Positions 1-8,561 of a DNA stretch of 47,352 nt are shown piece after piece. Location: contig JAOLZA010000014.1 in the NCBI GenBank assembly GCA_028343615.1, positions 1 through 47,352 of the forward strand, written 5' to 3'. Source of the stretch: Verrucomicrobiota bacterium (lineage in GTDB: Bacteria; Verrucomicrobiota; Verrucomicrobiia; Limisphaerales; UBA1100). The translations under genes were made by a program, and so were the position numbers. The notes beneath the pieces were generated by a model. That model ran no database searches. It saw nothing but the letters and a program-made list of their open reading frames with translations, and was not told the origin of the DNA. The first letter of the stretch is position 1; each line of letters starts with the position of its first letter.

Positions 1-263
1 ACGATGTATTCCTCCTTGGAATGGAGCCCGTCTCCGTTGGCATCCAATCGGGAAAACACCCCGCGGTAGCTTTGCCATTGACGGTTGTTAAGAGCGAGGA
101 CGCCCTGGAACTTAAAAGCGATTAAAACCTCCCGTGGGGTTTTGCCGCCAATCAGGATCTTTTGCTTCGCGTCCTTGGGCTGTGCCAAGGCGATCAGGGG
201 TAACAGGCAACCAGCCAAGAAGGCCGTGCGCAGGACGGTCAGGTTTTGGGTAAGATAAGTCAT
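1..263 (-). CDS. Exported EF-hand protein, 3' part cut by window edge
   Basis: The minus strand reads from an ATG at 263 to the window edge without a stop, giving 87 complete codons of an unfinished protein. The first roughly 28 residues look like an export signal (a hydrophobic stretch with leucines and alanines ending near ALAQ). Near the visible end the protein has DANGDGLHSKEEY, a canonical EF-hand calcium loop with D-x-N-x-D-G spacing and a glutamate at the twelfth position. Small exported EF-hand proteins are common in PVC bacteria, often near sulfatases and DUF1501 proteins. The gene diverges from the plus-strand gene starting at 382, so 264-381 must hold both promoters. The remainder, and any second EF-hand, lies outside the window. 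I do not assign a function beyond probable calcium binding. Confidence 0.75.
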   Translation of the reverse strand, partial: MTYLTQNLTVLRTAFLAGCLLPLIALAQPKDAKQKILIGGKTPREVLIAFKFQGVLALNNRQWQSYRGVFSRLDANGDGLHSKEEYI

Positions 264-338
264 CGCGGTGTTCCTTCACTCTGCGCTCAGCAACATCCTG
301 CTATCAAGCTTTGGTTATGTCTCCAGTGCCATCACCGC

Positions 339-356
339 ATAAAAAACTGTTCCCGC
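339..356 (+). promoter_or_regulatory. Upstream 18-bp motif, copy 1
   Basis: The sequence ATAAAAAACTGTTCCCGC lies 25 bp before the ATG at 382. An identical 18-mer occurs at 2521-2538, 26 bp before the next gene. Identity of sequence and near-identity of distance to the start suggest a shared promoter element or operator. It does not match a textbook sigma-70 -35/-10 pair, so the type is unknown. Confidence 0.5.
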
Positions 357-381
357 TTCGCTGGTCCGGTATCTTTGGTCC

Positions 382-2451
382 ATGCGAATTTTTTCCACAA
401 TTTCCATGACCTTGATCCTAATGGGGTCGATCCACGCGCAAACGACTGGGCCAACCAAGGGGACTCTTGTTATCGTCGGCGGAAATGACAGGGACCGACT
501 CTGCTTCAAAGAGTTTGTAAAATTGGCTGGAGGTAAAGATGCTCGAATCGTGATTGTCACGACGGCTTCATCAAGCAGTAAGGATTTTGATTATGTGAAC
601 CACTCATATGTAAAGGAGGCTAAGGAATCACTCGGGCTGACACAAGTAACCGCTCTACACACTCATGATCCAATCAAGGCCGATACTGGGAAATTTATTA
701 AACCTCTGCTCAAGGCTGATGCGGTGTGGTTTACTGGCGGGAGGCAATGGCGACTGGTTGATGCCTACACTGGAACCCGAACCGAAACAGCGTTTAAAGA
801 AGTACTCGCACGCGGTGGAGTGATTGGCGGCAGCTCCGCCGGTGCCACGATTCAAGGCACATTCCTCATGCGGGGAGATACCAATGGAAGCAATATCCTG
901 ATTGGCAATCATCAGCGTGGTTTTGGATTTTTGCGTAATGTAGCAATTGATCAACATGTGATTCCGCGCTTTCGACATTTTGATCTCACCAAGGTACTCA
1001 CCGACCCCGAGGGAAAGATGGATAAATCTCATGATCGAGCAGCACTCCTGGGAATTGGACTGGATGAAGGCACCGGGATTGTGGTGCGACAGGATAACTG
1101 CGAAGTGATTGGCAAGTCCGATGGGGTGGTGCTGATTTATGACCCGACTAAATGGAAGTCGGATACTAAACCGCATGGTCGTTACCAGCCGCTTTGGCAC
1201 GGAGCTCAGTATAACCTGAGGCACCGCAAAATCATTAAGAGTGGCAAACCGCCCTTGCCAAAATCGACCCATCGGCCGGAAGGGTTTTACAAAGACATCT
1301 TCATGGACGGCGGGGTGAACCTTTCCAGTCGCAGAAATCTGCCAGCAGCTGAATCGATGGGGTTATCCTATGAACTCTATGCCGGTCGAGATCCAGACGA
1401 GCAACGCGAACTCCTCATTGGCAATGCTCTCGATGAGAACGGAGTGTTACTTTACCCCGATGGCCAGCCGCGGTTTCGGTTGATCTACGTTAATGGTGGA
1501 GGCGCAACGGCGCACGGTAAATCCCTTGAATTGGCTGGCCGCAAGATTTTCCGTCAGTTCTTTGAAAACGGCGGAAGTTATTCTGGCAGTTGCGCGGGGT
1601 CTTTCCTGAGCGGACGGAACACGAACGAAAAATCTGAACCCCGGATTGGTTATCTAAACATCTTCCCGTACAACACGCTGACAACCGGCATCAAGCAAAC
1701 CCGGGTTGGCCATGCGATTCCACACAATTCACCGCTGCTGAAATACCGTGATTTTGGAGGCGACTACCATGTCGCAGAGGTCTACCACAACAACGGTAAC
1801 TGGCTCTCACTCGATGCTCTGAAAAGCATGAAAAATGTCGAGGTGCTCGCCACTTATGATTACCCCAAGCACAAGGTTCATGAAGGTGCTGCCATCTGGG
1901 CCTACAAGAAAGATAAAGCGGCGGGCCGGGTAATCAATATTGGTTCGCACCCGGAGGGAATCACCTCTGGTGAACGTCTGGAGATGACCGAGGCCTGCTT
2001 TCGATATGCTATTGATGGGGTCGGCACGCCCGTCCTCAAGGGCCAATTGAAGAACGGTGTGGTGCGTCACATGAACAAGTGGACCTCAGACAAGAACCCG
2101 GAACACACGCGAATCGGGGACCTGCAATACCACCACTTTAGTTTTGATATCAGCAAACAACCGACCAATGTCGAAATCGAATTATCCGGCGAAAAAGGAT
2201 TTGATTTATGTCTCTACCTAAAAAAAGGCACACCCGCATTCCGTAGCAATGCTGATCATGCCAAAAAAACCCCGGGAAGCGCCAAGGTCCTTAAAACGAA
2301 GCTACCCCCCGGCAAATGGTTCCTTAGTGTCGAATGCGTTACCACGGTAAAAGCTGAACTAGATGGCAGTCGGGGGTTTTTCAATTACTCGGGCAACACC
2401 GCTGTGCTGAACGGAGCTGCCTATCGGATCAAGCTTTCTAGCGGCAACTAG
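382..2451 (+). CDS. Exported cyanophycinase-like (S51) / glutamine amidotransferase-like / PPC fusion
   Basis: This 689-residue protein starts with a signal peptide ending near SIHAQ. Residues about 26-260 resemble cyanophycinase and peptidase family S51: the nucleophile motif GGSSAGA places the serine at about 152, the segment IDQHVIPRFRHFDL (about 189-202) matches the family's DQH-x-x-x-R-x-R block, and GIGLDEGTG follows. Residues about 340-545 form a second, different domain of class I glutamine-amidotransferase type, with SGSCAG (Cys about 404) and GSHPEG (His about 523, Glu about 525), so a full Cys-His-Glu triad is visible. Residues about 585-689 look like a PPC (pre-peptidase C-terminal) beta domain. 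The first domain may cleave beta-aspartyl or related peptides in the periplasm; the second has no obvious ammonia acceptor and its reaction is unknown. The ATG fits the signal peptide and lies 25 bp after the 18-bp motif. Confidence 0.85.
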   Translation: MRIFSTISMTLILMGSIHAQTTGPTKGTLVIVGGNDRDRLCFKEFVKLAGGKDARIVIVTTASSSSKDFDYVNHSYVKEAKESLGLTQVTALHTHDPIKADTGKFIKPLLKADAVWFTGGRQWRLVDAYTGTRTETAFKEVLARGGVIGGSSAGATIQGTFLMRGDTNGSNILIGNHQRGFGFLRNVAIDQHVIPRFRHFDLTKVLTDPEGKMDKSHDRAALLGIGLDEGTGIVVRQDNCEVIGKSDGVVLIYDPTKWKSDTKPHGRYQPLWHGAQYNLRHRKIIKSGKPPLPKSTHRPEGFYKDIFMDGGVNLSSRRNLPAAESMGLSYELYAGRDPDEQRELLIGNALDENGVLLYPDGQPRFRLIYVNGGGATAHGKSLELAGRKIFRQFFENGGSYSGSCAGSFLSGRNTNEKSEPRIGYLNIFPYNTLTTGIKQTRVGHAIPHNSPLLKYRDFGGDYHVAEVYHNNGNWLSLDALKSMKNVEVLATYDYPKHKVHEGAAIWAYKKDKAAGRVINIGSHPEGITSGERLEMTEACFRYAIDGVGTPVLKGQLKNGVVRHMNKWTSDKNPEHTRIGDLQYHHFSFDISKQPTNVEIELSGEKGFDLCLYLKKGTPAFRSNADHAKKTPGSAKVLKTKLPPGKWFLSVECVTTVKAELDGSRGFFNYSGNTAVLNGAAYRIKLSSGN

Positions 2452-2520
2452 TACGTGGTTGGAAGTGTTGCGAACATTATTTCCTGATCGTGTTACTGAA
2501 TCAGTTAGGGAGATTGCCGT

Positions 2521-2538
2521 ATAAAAAACTGTTCCCGC
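2521..2538 (+). promoter_or_regulatory. Upstream 18-bp motif, copy 2
   Basis: This is an exact second copy of ATAAAAAACTGTTCCCGC, 26 bp before the ATG at 2565. A looser match continues after it (both copies have CGGTA about 10 bp further on, then a CATGCG start). It sits in the 113-bp gap between two co-directional genes, suggesting the esterase gene has its own promoter under the same control as the preceding gene. Confidence 0.5.
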
Positions 2539-2564
2539 CCCCATGATTCGGTACCCTCGAGGCC

Positions 2565-3395
2565 ATGCGGATTTCCCACCTCATCGCCACAGTGTTCATT
2601 CTGAACTGTCAGGCTTATGCACAGGATATCAAGCCAAAGGCGTCCTATGAGACGGACACGAACATCCTTTACCGCGAGGGTGCTCAGTTGACCGATTACA
2701 TGAAGGAGCGCTGCCGACTGGATGTGTATCACCCAAAACACATTAAGCATTTCCCCACGGTGGTTTGGTTTCATGGTGGCGGACTGAAGGCGGGCAACCG
2801 CAAAGTTGCGGAGGAGTTACGAGAGAAGGGCATCGCGGTAGTGGCGGTGAATTATCGACTACATCCGAAAGTGAAATCGCCCGCGTACATCGAGGACGCC
2901 GCTGCCGCAGTGGCATGGACCTTCCGCAATATTGAAAAATATGGCGGCTCTTCGAAGCGCATTTATGTAAGCGGCCATTCGGCGGGCGGGTATCTCACTA
3001 GCATGGTGGGCTTGGATAAACGCTGGCTGGCCACTCATAAGATTGATCCCAATGCCATTGCTGGGCTCATTCCTTATAGCGGACATACCATCACCCATTT
3101 TACAGTGCGTAAGGAACGCGGTATTAATGGGAAACAACCGGTCCTCGATGACATGGCCCCACTTTTTCACGTGCGCAAGGATGCACCGCCCTTATTATTG
3201 ATCACAGGTGATCGTGAGTTGGAATTACTCGGGCGTTATGAGGAGAACGCCTACCTCTGGCGCATGATGCAGGTGGTCGAGCATCCGGATACCAAAATCA
3301 TGGAGTTGGACGGTTATAATCATGGCCAAATGGCGAAGCCCGCCCATCCGCTCCTCTTGCGATTTATCAAGAGGATTGAGAAAACCATCAAGTAA
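2565..3395 (+). CDS. Exported alpha/beta-hydrolase (esterase/lipase-like)
   Basis: The 276-residue protein has a signal peptide ending near QAYAQ. The alpha/beta-hydrolase core shows the HGGG oxyanion motif (about 70-73), the nucleophile elbow GHSAGG (Ser about 139), a candidate catalytic Asp in TGDRE (about 216) and His in YNHGQ (about 253). This is the layout of the esterase/lipase group related to hormone-sensitive lipase and BD-FAE carbohydrate esterases. It probably removes acyl groups from small esters or acetylated glycans in the periplasm; the substrate cannot be told from sequence. Length is normal for the family. It shares its upstream motif with the preceding gene, and the DUF1501 gene follows 55 bp later. 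Confidence 0.85.
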   Translation: MRISHLIATVFILNCQAYAQDIKPKASYETDTNILYREGAQLTDYMKERCRLDVYHPKHIKHFPTVVWFHGGGLKAGNRKVAEELREKGIAVVAVNYRLHPKVKSPAYIEDAAAAVAWTFRNIEKYGGSSKRIYVSGHSAGGYLTSMVGLDKRWLATHKIDPNAIAGLIPYSGHTITHFTVRKERGINGKQPVLDDMAPLFHVRKDAPPLLLITGDRELELLGRYEENAYLWRMMQVVEHPDTKIMELDGYNHGQMAKPAHPLLLRFIKRIEKTIK

Positions 3396-3450
3396 TTCGG
3401 CTGGAATAATGCTGAATTTCCGTTAGCGTTAGGTCTTCAAAGGATTAGTG

Positions 3451-4869
3451 ATGCTGAGTATCTTTGATGGAAACGACTGCTTGAGCCGGCGCCAGTTGCT
3501 GCAGATTGGTGGACTGGGCATGAGCGGGCTTTCCCTCTCCTCATTACTGAGTACCAAGGCACAGGCAAACTTGTCCAACGGTCAGCCCAATCCCTTGACC
3601 GGCAAGTCCGTAATCTTTCTCTTTCAGCAGGGCGGACCAAGCCAGCTGGAAACTTTTGATCCCAAACCCGATGCCCCCTCAGGTGTTCGCACGGTAGGCG
3701 ATGTGGTCCCAACCACCATTCCTGGGGTACACTTTGGAGGAGCTATGTCCCAGCTCTCCAAGCTGGCTCATAAGTTAAATGTGGTGCGCTCCTTCTCTAC
3801 CGGGAATGCCGGACACAATATCCAGCCCATCGTCAGCAACTTTTCGAAGAATGCCGCCATCAGTACTCACTTTGCACGGGTCGCCGGGATAACACGTGCT
3901 GATTCAGGCACGCCGACAACTGCGGTACTGTTCCCAGCTTCAGTCAGTAAGAATGTGCCGGGGCCTTCCGCTCGTGGTAATCTTTTTGAAACCGGTTCCT
4001 ACGGTGCTGGCTTTGCTCCTTTCACTCCTGGCAAAGGCGGCAAACTGCTGGAAGACATGAAGCTCAATCTTCCACGCGAACGCTTTCTGAATGACCGCCG
4101 TTCACTTCTAGCTGCACTGGACAAACTCAACCTTGAAGCCGATGCCTCAGGAGGCATCTCCGAGTTAGATGATATTCAACAGCAAGCTTATGAGGTGTTG
4201 CTAGGCGGAGGCGTTTCAAAGGCATTGGATCTTTCACAGGAGAATTCCAAGACTCTCGCAATGTACGATACAAGTCGGTACGATGGCGGCACTCGCTGGA
4301 ACAAGGTCAATCGCGGAAAAGCGGGCCTGTACAATGCCCAAGCTAACACCATCGGTAAGCTCTTGCTTCAGGCACGGCGCCTGTGCGAGTCGGGTTGCGG
4401 TTATGTTACCATTCATGCAAGCTACGCTGGTGTGTGGGACATGCATGCGGATGGCAATAACCTGAATATGATCGATGGCATGGAAGCTGTGGGCCGCAGT
4501 TTTGACCATGCGGTAGCCGCCTTCATTCGTGACTGTGAAGCTCGTGGATTATCCGACAAGATTCTGCTTGTTTGTTGCGGGGAGATGGGGCGAACTCCAA
4601 AAATTAATAAACGCGGTGGACGCGATCACTGGGCGCGCTTGGCTCCGCTGATTCTTTATGGGGGCGGTTTAGGCGGCGGCAAGGTGATCGGACAATCTGA
4701 CAAGCAGGGTGGTGAGCCAAATAGTGAACCCTATAATCCGAGTCACCTTATCAGTACCATCCTGCGAACCATGATTGATCCCGGGCAGTTGCGTCTGATT
4801 CCCGGTATTCCGCAAGAAATCACTCAGCTTCTTGATCACGATCCCATTGACGGGATCGGAGTCGGTTAA
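3451..4869 (+). CDS. Tat-exported DUF1501 protein
   Basis: This is a 472-residue DUF1501 protein, a family distantly related to the alkaline phosphatase/sulfatase superfamily and abundant in PVC bacteria. The N terminus has the twin-arginine motif SRRQLLQIGG (about 11-20), so it is probably exported folded by Tat. Typical family blocks are visible: FLFQQGGPSQLETFDPKP, the VVRSFST region, HASYAGVWDMHADG and CCGEMGRTPKIN. DUF1501 genes usually sit beside PSD1 or DUF1549 cytochrome genes, but this one stands alone behind a hydrolase. I chose the ATG at 3451, with AAAGGA 7 bp upstream; a GTG at 3448 would add one residue. Its stop codon is only 4 bp from that of the convergent etfD-like gene. Biochemical function is unknown for the family. 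Confidence 0.85.
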   Translation: MLSIFDGNDCLSRRQLLQIGGLGMSGLSLSSLLSTKAQANLSNGQPNPLTGKSVIFLFQQGGPSQLETFDPKPDAPSGVRTVGDVVPTTIPGVHFGGAMSQLSKLAHKLNVVRSFSTGNAGHNIQPIVSNFSKNAAISTHFARVAGITRADSGTPTTAVLFPASVSKNVPGPSARGNLFETGSYGAGFAPFTPGKGGKLLEDMKLNLPRERFLNDRRSLLAALDKLNLEADASGGISELDDIQQQAYEVLLGGGVSKALDLSQENSKTLAMYDTSRYDGGTRWNKVNRGKAGLYNAQANTIGKLLLQARRLCESGCGYVTIHASYAGVWDMHADGNNLNMIDGMEAVGRSFDHAVAAFIRDCEARGLSDKILLVCCGEMGRTPKINKRGGRDHWARLAPLILYGGGLGGGKVIGQSDKQGGEPNSEPYNPSHLISTILRTMIDPGQLRLIPGIPQEITQLLDHDPIDGIGVG

Positions 4870-4877
4870 TCGATTAA
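4866..4877. other. 12-bp palindrome holding both convergent stop codons
   Basis: TTAATCGATTAA is a perfect palindrome. It contains the TAA of the plus-strand DUF1501 gene (4867-4869) and the TAA of the minus-strand etfD-like gene (4874-4876). Only 4 bp separate the two coding regions, so there is no room for ordinary terminators between them. Confidence 0.7.
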
Positions 4878-6850
4878 TTATCTTCCAGCATCAACTCCGA
4901 AACATCGCGTACTTTCACTTGATCGTTTTTTGTCGCAACGCCGTCTGTCATCATTGTTAAACAAAACGGACAGGAGACGGCGACGGTTTTTGCGCCGGTG
5001 TCGAGGGCTTCGGTGATTCGGCCGGTGCCGGTGCGTTCTTCGGCGGGATCGTCAAACCACATGCGACCGCCGCCAGCTCCGCAGCAGGCGGTTTGGCAAC
5101 CGGAGCGGGGCATCTCTTTTAGGTTATCGGGGAGCAGCGTGCGGGGGGCGTCGGTGATGCCGTTGACGCGGGCAAGGTAGCAGGGGTCGTGGTAAGTGAC
5201 GGTCTCGTTCATCACGGCGGCGGCTTTTAATTTATTGGCAGCGACGAGTTCGCCCAGAAATTGAGTGTGGTGGATGACTTCGTAGTGGCCGTCGAATTGC
5301 GGGTAATCTTGTCGCAATGAGTTGAGGCAATGCGGACAGTGGGTGACGATTTTTCTGACGTTGTGTTTCGTAAACGTCTCGATGTTCGTGGCGGCAAGTT
5401 CTTGAAAGAGAAATTCGTCACCTATGCGGCGTGCGGATTCGCCGGTGCAACGTTCCTCGGGGCCGAGCACGGCGAAGTTGACTTGCGCACGCTGCAAAAG
5501 CTGGGCGACCGCGCGGGCGACTTTCATCGTGCGGCGGTCGTATGCGGCGGAGCAGCCGACCCAATAGAGCACGTCGAAGTCGGGGTTGTTCGCAACGGTG
5601 GGCACGTCGAGGCCGTCGGCCCATTTGAGGCGGTCTTGCGCGGGGAGTCCCCACGGATTGCCGGCGCGCTGCATTTTTTGCAGGGACGTTGCGGGCGCTC
5701 CGCGCAGTTCGCCTTCGCCAATAAGATGGCGGCGCAGGTCGGTGATGTAATCGGCGGGCCGGACACCGAGCGGGCAGATGTCGTTGCACGCGTTGCAGGT
5801 GGTGCAGGCCCACAATGTTTCCGCACCGATGGTTTCGCCATGCAGTACAGCCGGCGCGGCGCCCTCCATGTGCATGCGCAAATCCTGTACGAGGTCGCGC
5901 GGTGAAAGTGGTTTGCCCGCTTCGTACGCTGGGCACAAATCCTCGCAGCGCCCGCACGATACGCACGCGTCCAGTTGCAGCAAATCTCGCTGCGTAAATT
6001 GTTCGAGCCGTCCCACACCCACTTCACCGGTTTCCTCCACCTCCTCCATCGAAATGGGCTCCATTTGCCCGAGCGGCTTTGGTGTGGTGGCGAGGCTGAA
6101 CACAGCGGCAATCGCATGAGCCAAGCGGCAAAACGGCAGCGCCGCGATAAATCCAAATGCCACCACCGAGTGAAACCACCATAAGCCAAAATGAATCGAG
6201 TCCACATTCGATTTGCCCACGCCCGCCGCCACAAATATTTTTGAAAACCCATAACCCACGAACGAGATACCTGGCATTGGCGTGCTTTCACGGATGATGC
6301 GTAGGCCCTCGATAAAATAACCGGTGACGCCCAGTATAATCAACGAAGCGAGCACCAGCCAATCGGCCGTGCGATGCTCCATCGAGCTATCTGCGCGCAT
6401 TCGCCGGCGGGCAAACCACACCGCACCGCCAATCATCAGTAGACCGAAAGTGTCCAGCGTGATTTCGTAGATGACAAAATATACTCCTTTGTGAAACAGC
6501 GGATCGGTCGCTTCCCGCCCGAGGGCCGCCGCGCTGTAATGCTCGATGCTGACGAGAATGGTTCCAATGAACAGAACGAGGAATCCCCAAAACAGGATTC
6601 GGTGCGCAAAGCTCGCCTTGGGACGTGCACCACGTAGGGCTCGTTGGGCAAGGGCGCGGTTACGGATGTTCTGGAATGCTTCACGCCATTTGATGGGTTC
6701 GTTGTCCGGCCGCCCGCGCCGCCAAAGTTTCACGCGCCGCCAAACACCCCACGCGAACACGCCCGACGACACCGCCGCCAGCGCGTAAAAGATGGTCTTG
6801 GACGTCTCGCCCAAGTTACCGAAAATTTCGCGTGAAAGGTCTTCGGTCAT
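4874..6850 (-). CDS. etfD: Membrane iron-sulfur ETF:quinone oxidoreductase-like protein (EtfD/HdrD type)
   Basis: This 658-residue protein has an N-terminal membrane part (about 15-255) with roughly five to six hydrophobic segments, like the nitrate reductase gamma/heme b domain. Two 4Fe-4S clusters follow: CVSCGRCEDLCP (Cys about 296, 299, 302, 306) and CTTCNACNDICP (349, 352, 355, 359). The C-terminal half carries two CCG-type domains, as in heterodisulfide reductase subunit D, with cysteines in VGCSAAY, HCPHC, DPCYLA, ACCGAGGG and CPFC. This architecture matches EtfD-type proteins, which take electrons from ETF and reduce (mena)quinone. The ATG at 6850 overlaps the end of etfA by 4 bp, so the two are translationally coupled. 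This makes it the likely membrane exit for electrons from the FAD dehydrogenase encoded upstream. The exact quinone and the heme content are inferred. Confidence 0.85.
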   Translation of the reverse strand: MTEDLSREIFGNLGETSKTIFYALAAVSSGVFAWGVWRRVKLWRRGRPDNEPIKWREAFQNIRNRALAQRALRGARPKASFAHRILFWGFLVLFIGTILVSIEHYSAAALGREATDPLFHKGVYFVIYEITLDTFGLLMIGGAVWFARRRMRADSSMEHRTADWLVLASLIILGVTGYFIEGLRIIRESTPMPGISFVGYGFSKIFVAAGVGKSNVDSIHFGLWWFHSVVAFGFIAALPFCRLAHAIAAVFSLATTPKPLGQMEPISMEEVEETGEVGVGRLEQFTQRDLLQLDACVSCGRCEDLCPAYEAGKPLSPRDLVQDLRMHMEGAAPAVLHGETIGAETLWACTTCNACNDICPLGVRPADYITDLRRHLIGEGELRGAPATSLQKMQRAGNPWGLPAQDRLKWADGLDVPTVANNPDFDVLYWVGCSAAYDRRTMKVARAVAQLLQRAQVNFAVLGPEERCTGESARRIGDEFLFQELAATNIETFTKHNVRKIVTHCPHCLNSLRQDYPQFDGHYEVIHHTQFLGELVAANKLKAAAVMNETVTYHDPCYLARVNGITDAPRTLLPDNLKEMPRSGCQTACCGAGGGRMWFDDPAEERTGTGRITEALDTGAKTVAVSCPFCLTMMTDGVATKNDQVKVRDVSELMLEDN

Positions 6851-7812
6851 TGGCCGCTGTTTAATTCCGCTATAAGGCGGGGGACTTCTTCATATACGTC
6901 GCCCACGAGGCCGTAGTCGGCAAACTCGAAGATGGGGGCGTCGGAGTCTTGGTTGATGGCGGCGATGACGCGCGAGTTTTTCATGCCGGCCAAGTGCTGC
7001 ACCGCGCCGCTGATGCCGAGCGCGAGATAAAGTTCGGGCGCGACGATTTTGCCGGTTTGGCCCACTTGGAGCGAGTTGGGCGTGATGCCGGCATCGACCA
7101 ACGCGCGCGAGCTGCCGGTGGCCGCACCGAGCGCATCGGCCAAGCCGCCGACGTGTTGCTCGAAGTCCTCGGAGTTCTTGAACGCGCGCCCGCCGGACAC
7201 AACGATGCGCGCCTCGGTCACATCCGGCCGTGCACCGGTCTTGCGGTCGAGTGATTCAAACTGCGTTGCGTTCGGCAGTTTTCCGAAATCAAAGGCATCG
7301 GTGGCCACCGCCTCAATGGTGAACGGCGTTGCCGCCGCGGTGGGCGCGTCGTAAGCGGAAGGGCGCACGGTGATAATTTTTGGCGAGCCTTCGAGTACGA
7401 TGGTGGCATTGACGGCTCCGGCAAACATGGGTCGGCGCAAGTGCAGTTCGCCGTCGACCATCTCGTGTCCAATCACGTCACTGGCCATCGCGCCGCCGAG
7501 CAAGCCCGCCGCGCGGCTGACGATATCCTTAGCCCAAGTGGTGGAGGTGGCGACGATGAGTTCGGCGTTCTGCGCGCGGGCGACTTTGGCGATGACGTGT
7601 GCCCAGCGGTCCGCCACCGGCGCGGACAGTGCGGGGTGGTCGGCAACGAGTGCGGGTGCTAATTTCGCGGCCTCGTCGGCCATAGCTTCGAGGTTTACGC
7701 CAAGCACGAATGCGGTGATGTCTTCTGATAATGCGCGGGCGAAGCCCAAAGCCGCACCGCTGCCGGAGCGCAGAGCGGTACCGTCGTGTTCCATTAAAAC
7801 GAGTATCTTCAC
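6847..7812 (-). CDS. etfA: Electron transfer flavoprotein alpha subunit
   Basis: The 321-residue protein is a typical EtfA. The C-terminal FAD domain shows the VSGGRAF block, LQVGQTGKIVAPELY, the GISGAVQHLAGM motif, and NQDSDAPIFEFADYGLVGD close to the C terminus, all hallmark ETF-alpha sequences. The N-terminal half is the more variable nucleotide-binding-like domain. EtfA binds FAD at the interface with EtfB and shuttles single electrons from a flavin dehydrogenase to a quinone reductase. The start ATG overlaps the etfB stop by 4 bp and its own stop overlaps the etfD start by 4 bp. Position between the dehydrogenase and EtfD argues for a dedicated ETF rather than the cell's general fatty-acid ETF. 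Confidence 0.95.
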   Translation of the reverse strand: MKILVLMEHDGTALRSGSGAALGFARALSEDITAFVLGVNLEAMADEAAKLAPALVADHPALSAPVADRWAHVIAKVARAQNAELIVATSTTWAKDIVSRAAGLLGGAMASDVIGHEMVDGELHLRRPMFAGAVNATIVLEGSPKIITVRPSAYDAPTAAATPFTIEAVATDAFDFGKLPNATQFESLDRKTGARPDVTEARIVVSGGRAFKNSEDFEQHVGGLADALGAATGSSRALVDAGITPNSLQVGQTGKIVAPELYLALGISGAVQHLAGMKNSRVIAAINQDSDAPIFEFADYGLVGDVYEEVPRLIAELNSGQ

Positions 7813-8561
7813 CCAACCACCTCCGTTTCGCGCAATTTTGCGAGGAGGTTGCTGGCGGTTTCAACTTTTTCGCAATGGCGTTGGCTGTTGATGAGTTCCA
7901 TTCCAATCAAGCGCACACGGAGTTCGAGTTGTACGCCCAGTTTGGCGGGCGTGGTTTGTTCGATGGATTTTTTCTTTGCCCGCAATATGCTGGGAAGGGA
8001 GGCGTAGCGGGGTTCGTTGAGGCGGAGATCGGCGGTGACGATGGCAGGCAGTGTGGTGCGTATGACTTCGATACCGAGATCAGTCTCACGATGGACGCGG
8101 ATTCCGTCGTCTATGAATTCTATTTGCGAAGCAAAGGTGGCTTGAGGCCAGCCCAGTTGGGCGGCGAGAAATTGGCCGGTTTGGTTGGCGTCATCATCGA
8201 CGGCTTGTTTACCCATGAGGACGAGGGTGGGTTGCTCGTGCTCGATAACGGCGGCGAGTAGGCGGGCGACGTTCCACGGGTCGGTGGGGTCGTTGTGCTC
8301 GATGAGCAACGCACGGTCGGCACCCATTGCGAGGGCGGTACGGAGGTCTGCCTCGCCCTCAGCGGGCGCGATGCTGACGGCGATTACCTCAGCGTCGGGG
8401 TGGGCAGTCTCGCGGATGCGCAGTGCTTCCTCAACGGCGATCGCGTCGAAGGGGTTTAGAATGTACGTGAGCGCGGCGGGGTCAATGCCGACTGTCTCGG
8501 CGTTGAGGCGTAGTTTTTGGTCAGGGTCGGGGACGCGTTTGCAGGGGACGAGTATTTTCAT
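7809..8561 (-). CDS. etfB: Electron transfer flavoprotein beta subunit
   Basis: The 250-residue protein is a typical EtfB. It starts MKILVPCKRVPDPDQKLR, has NPFDAIAVEEALRI near residue 37-50, the ALAMGADRALLI block, the GKQAVDDDANQTGQFLA segment that binds the AMP moiety, and LPAIVTADLRLNEPRYASLP before the C-terminal arm. These are diagnostic for the family. It pairs with EtfA to form the soluble electron carrier. The ATG overlaps the stop of the FAD dehydrogenase gene by 4 bp, which suggests balanced synthesis of donor and carrier. Length is normal. Confidence 0.95.
   Translation of the reverse strand: MKILVPCKRVPDPDQKLRLNAETVGIDPAALTYILNPFDAIAVEEALRIRETAHPDAEVIAVSIAPAEGEADLRTALAMGADRALLIEHNDPTDPWNVARLLAAVIEHEQPTLVLMGKQAVDDDANQTGQFLAAQLGWPQATFASQIEFIDDGIRVHRETDLGIEVIRTTLPAIVTADLRLNEPRYASLPSILRAKKKSIEQTTPAKLGVQLELRVRLIGMELINSQRHCEKVETASNLLAKLRETEVVG

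Noticed and set aside
2451-2464. 14-bp match GTACGTGGTTGGAA also found at 34194-34207
   Set aside because: One copy is intergenic and the other is inside a sulfatase signal-peptide region; no common context, so I treat it as chance.
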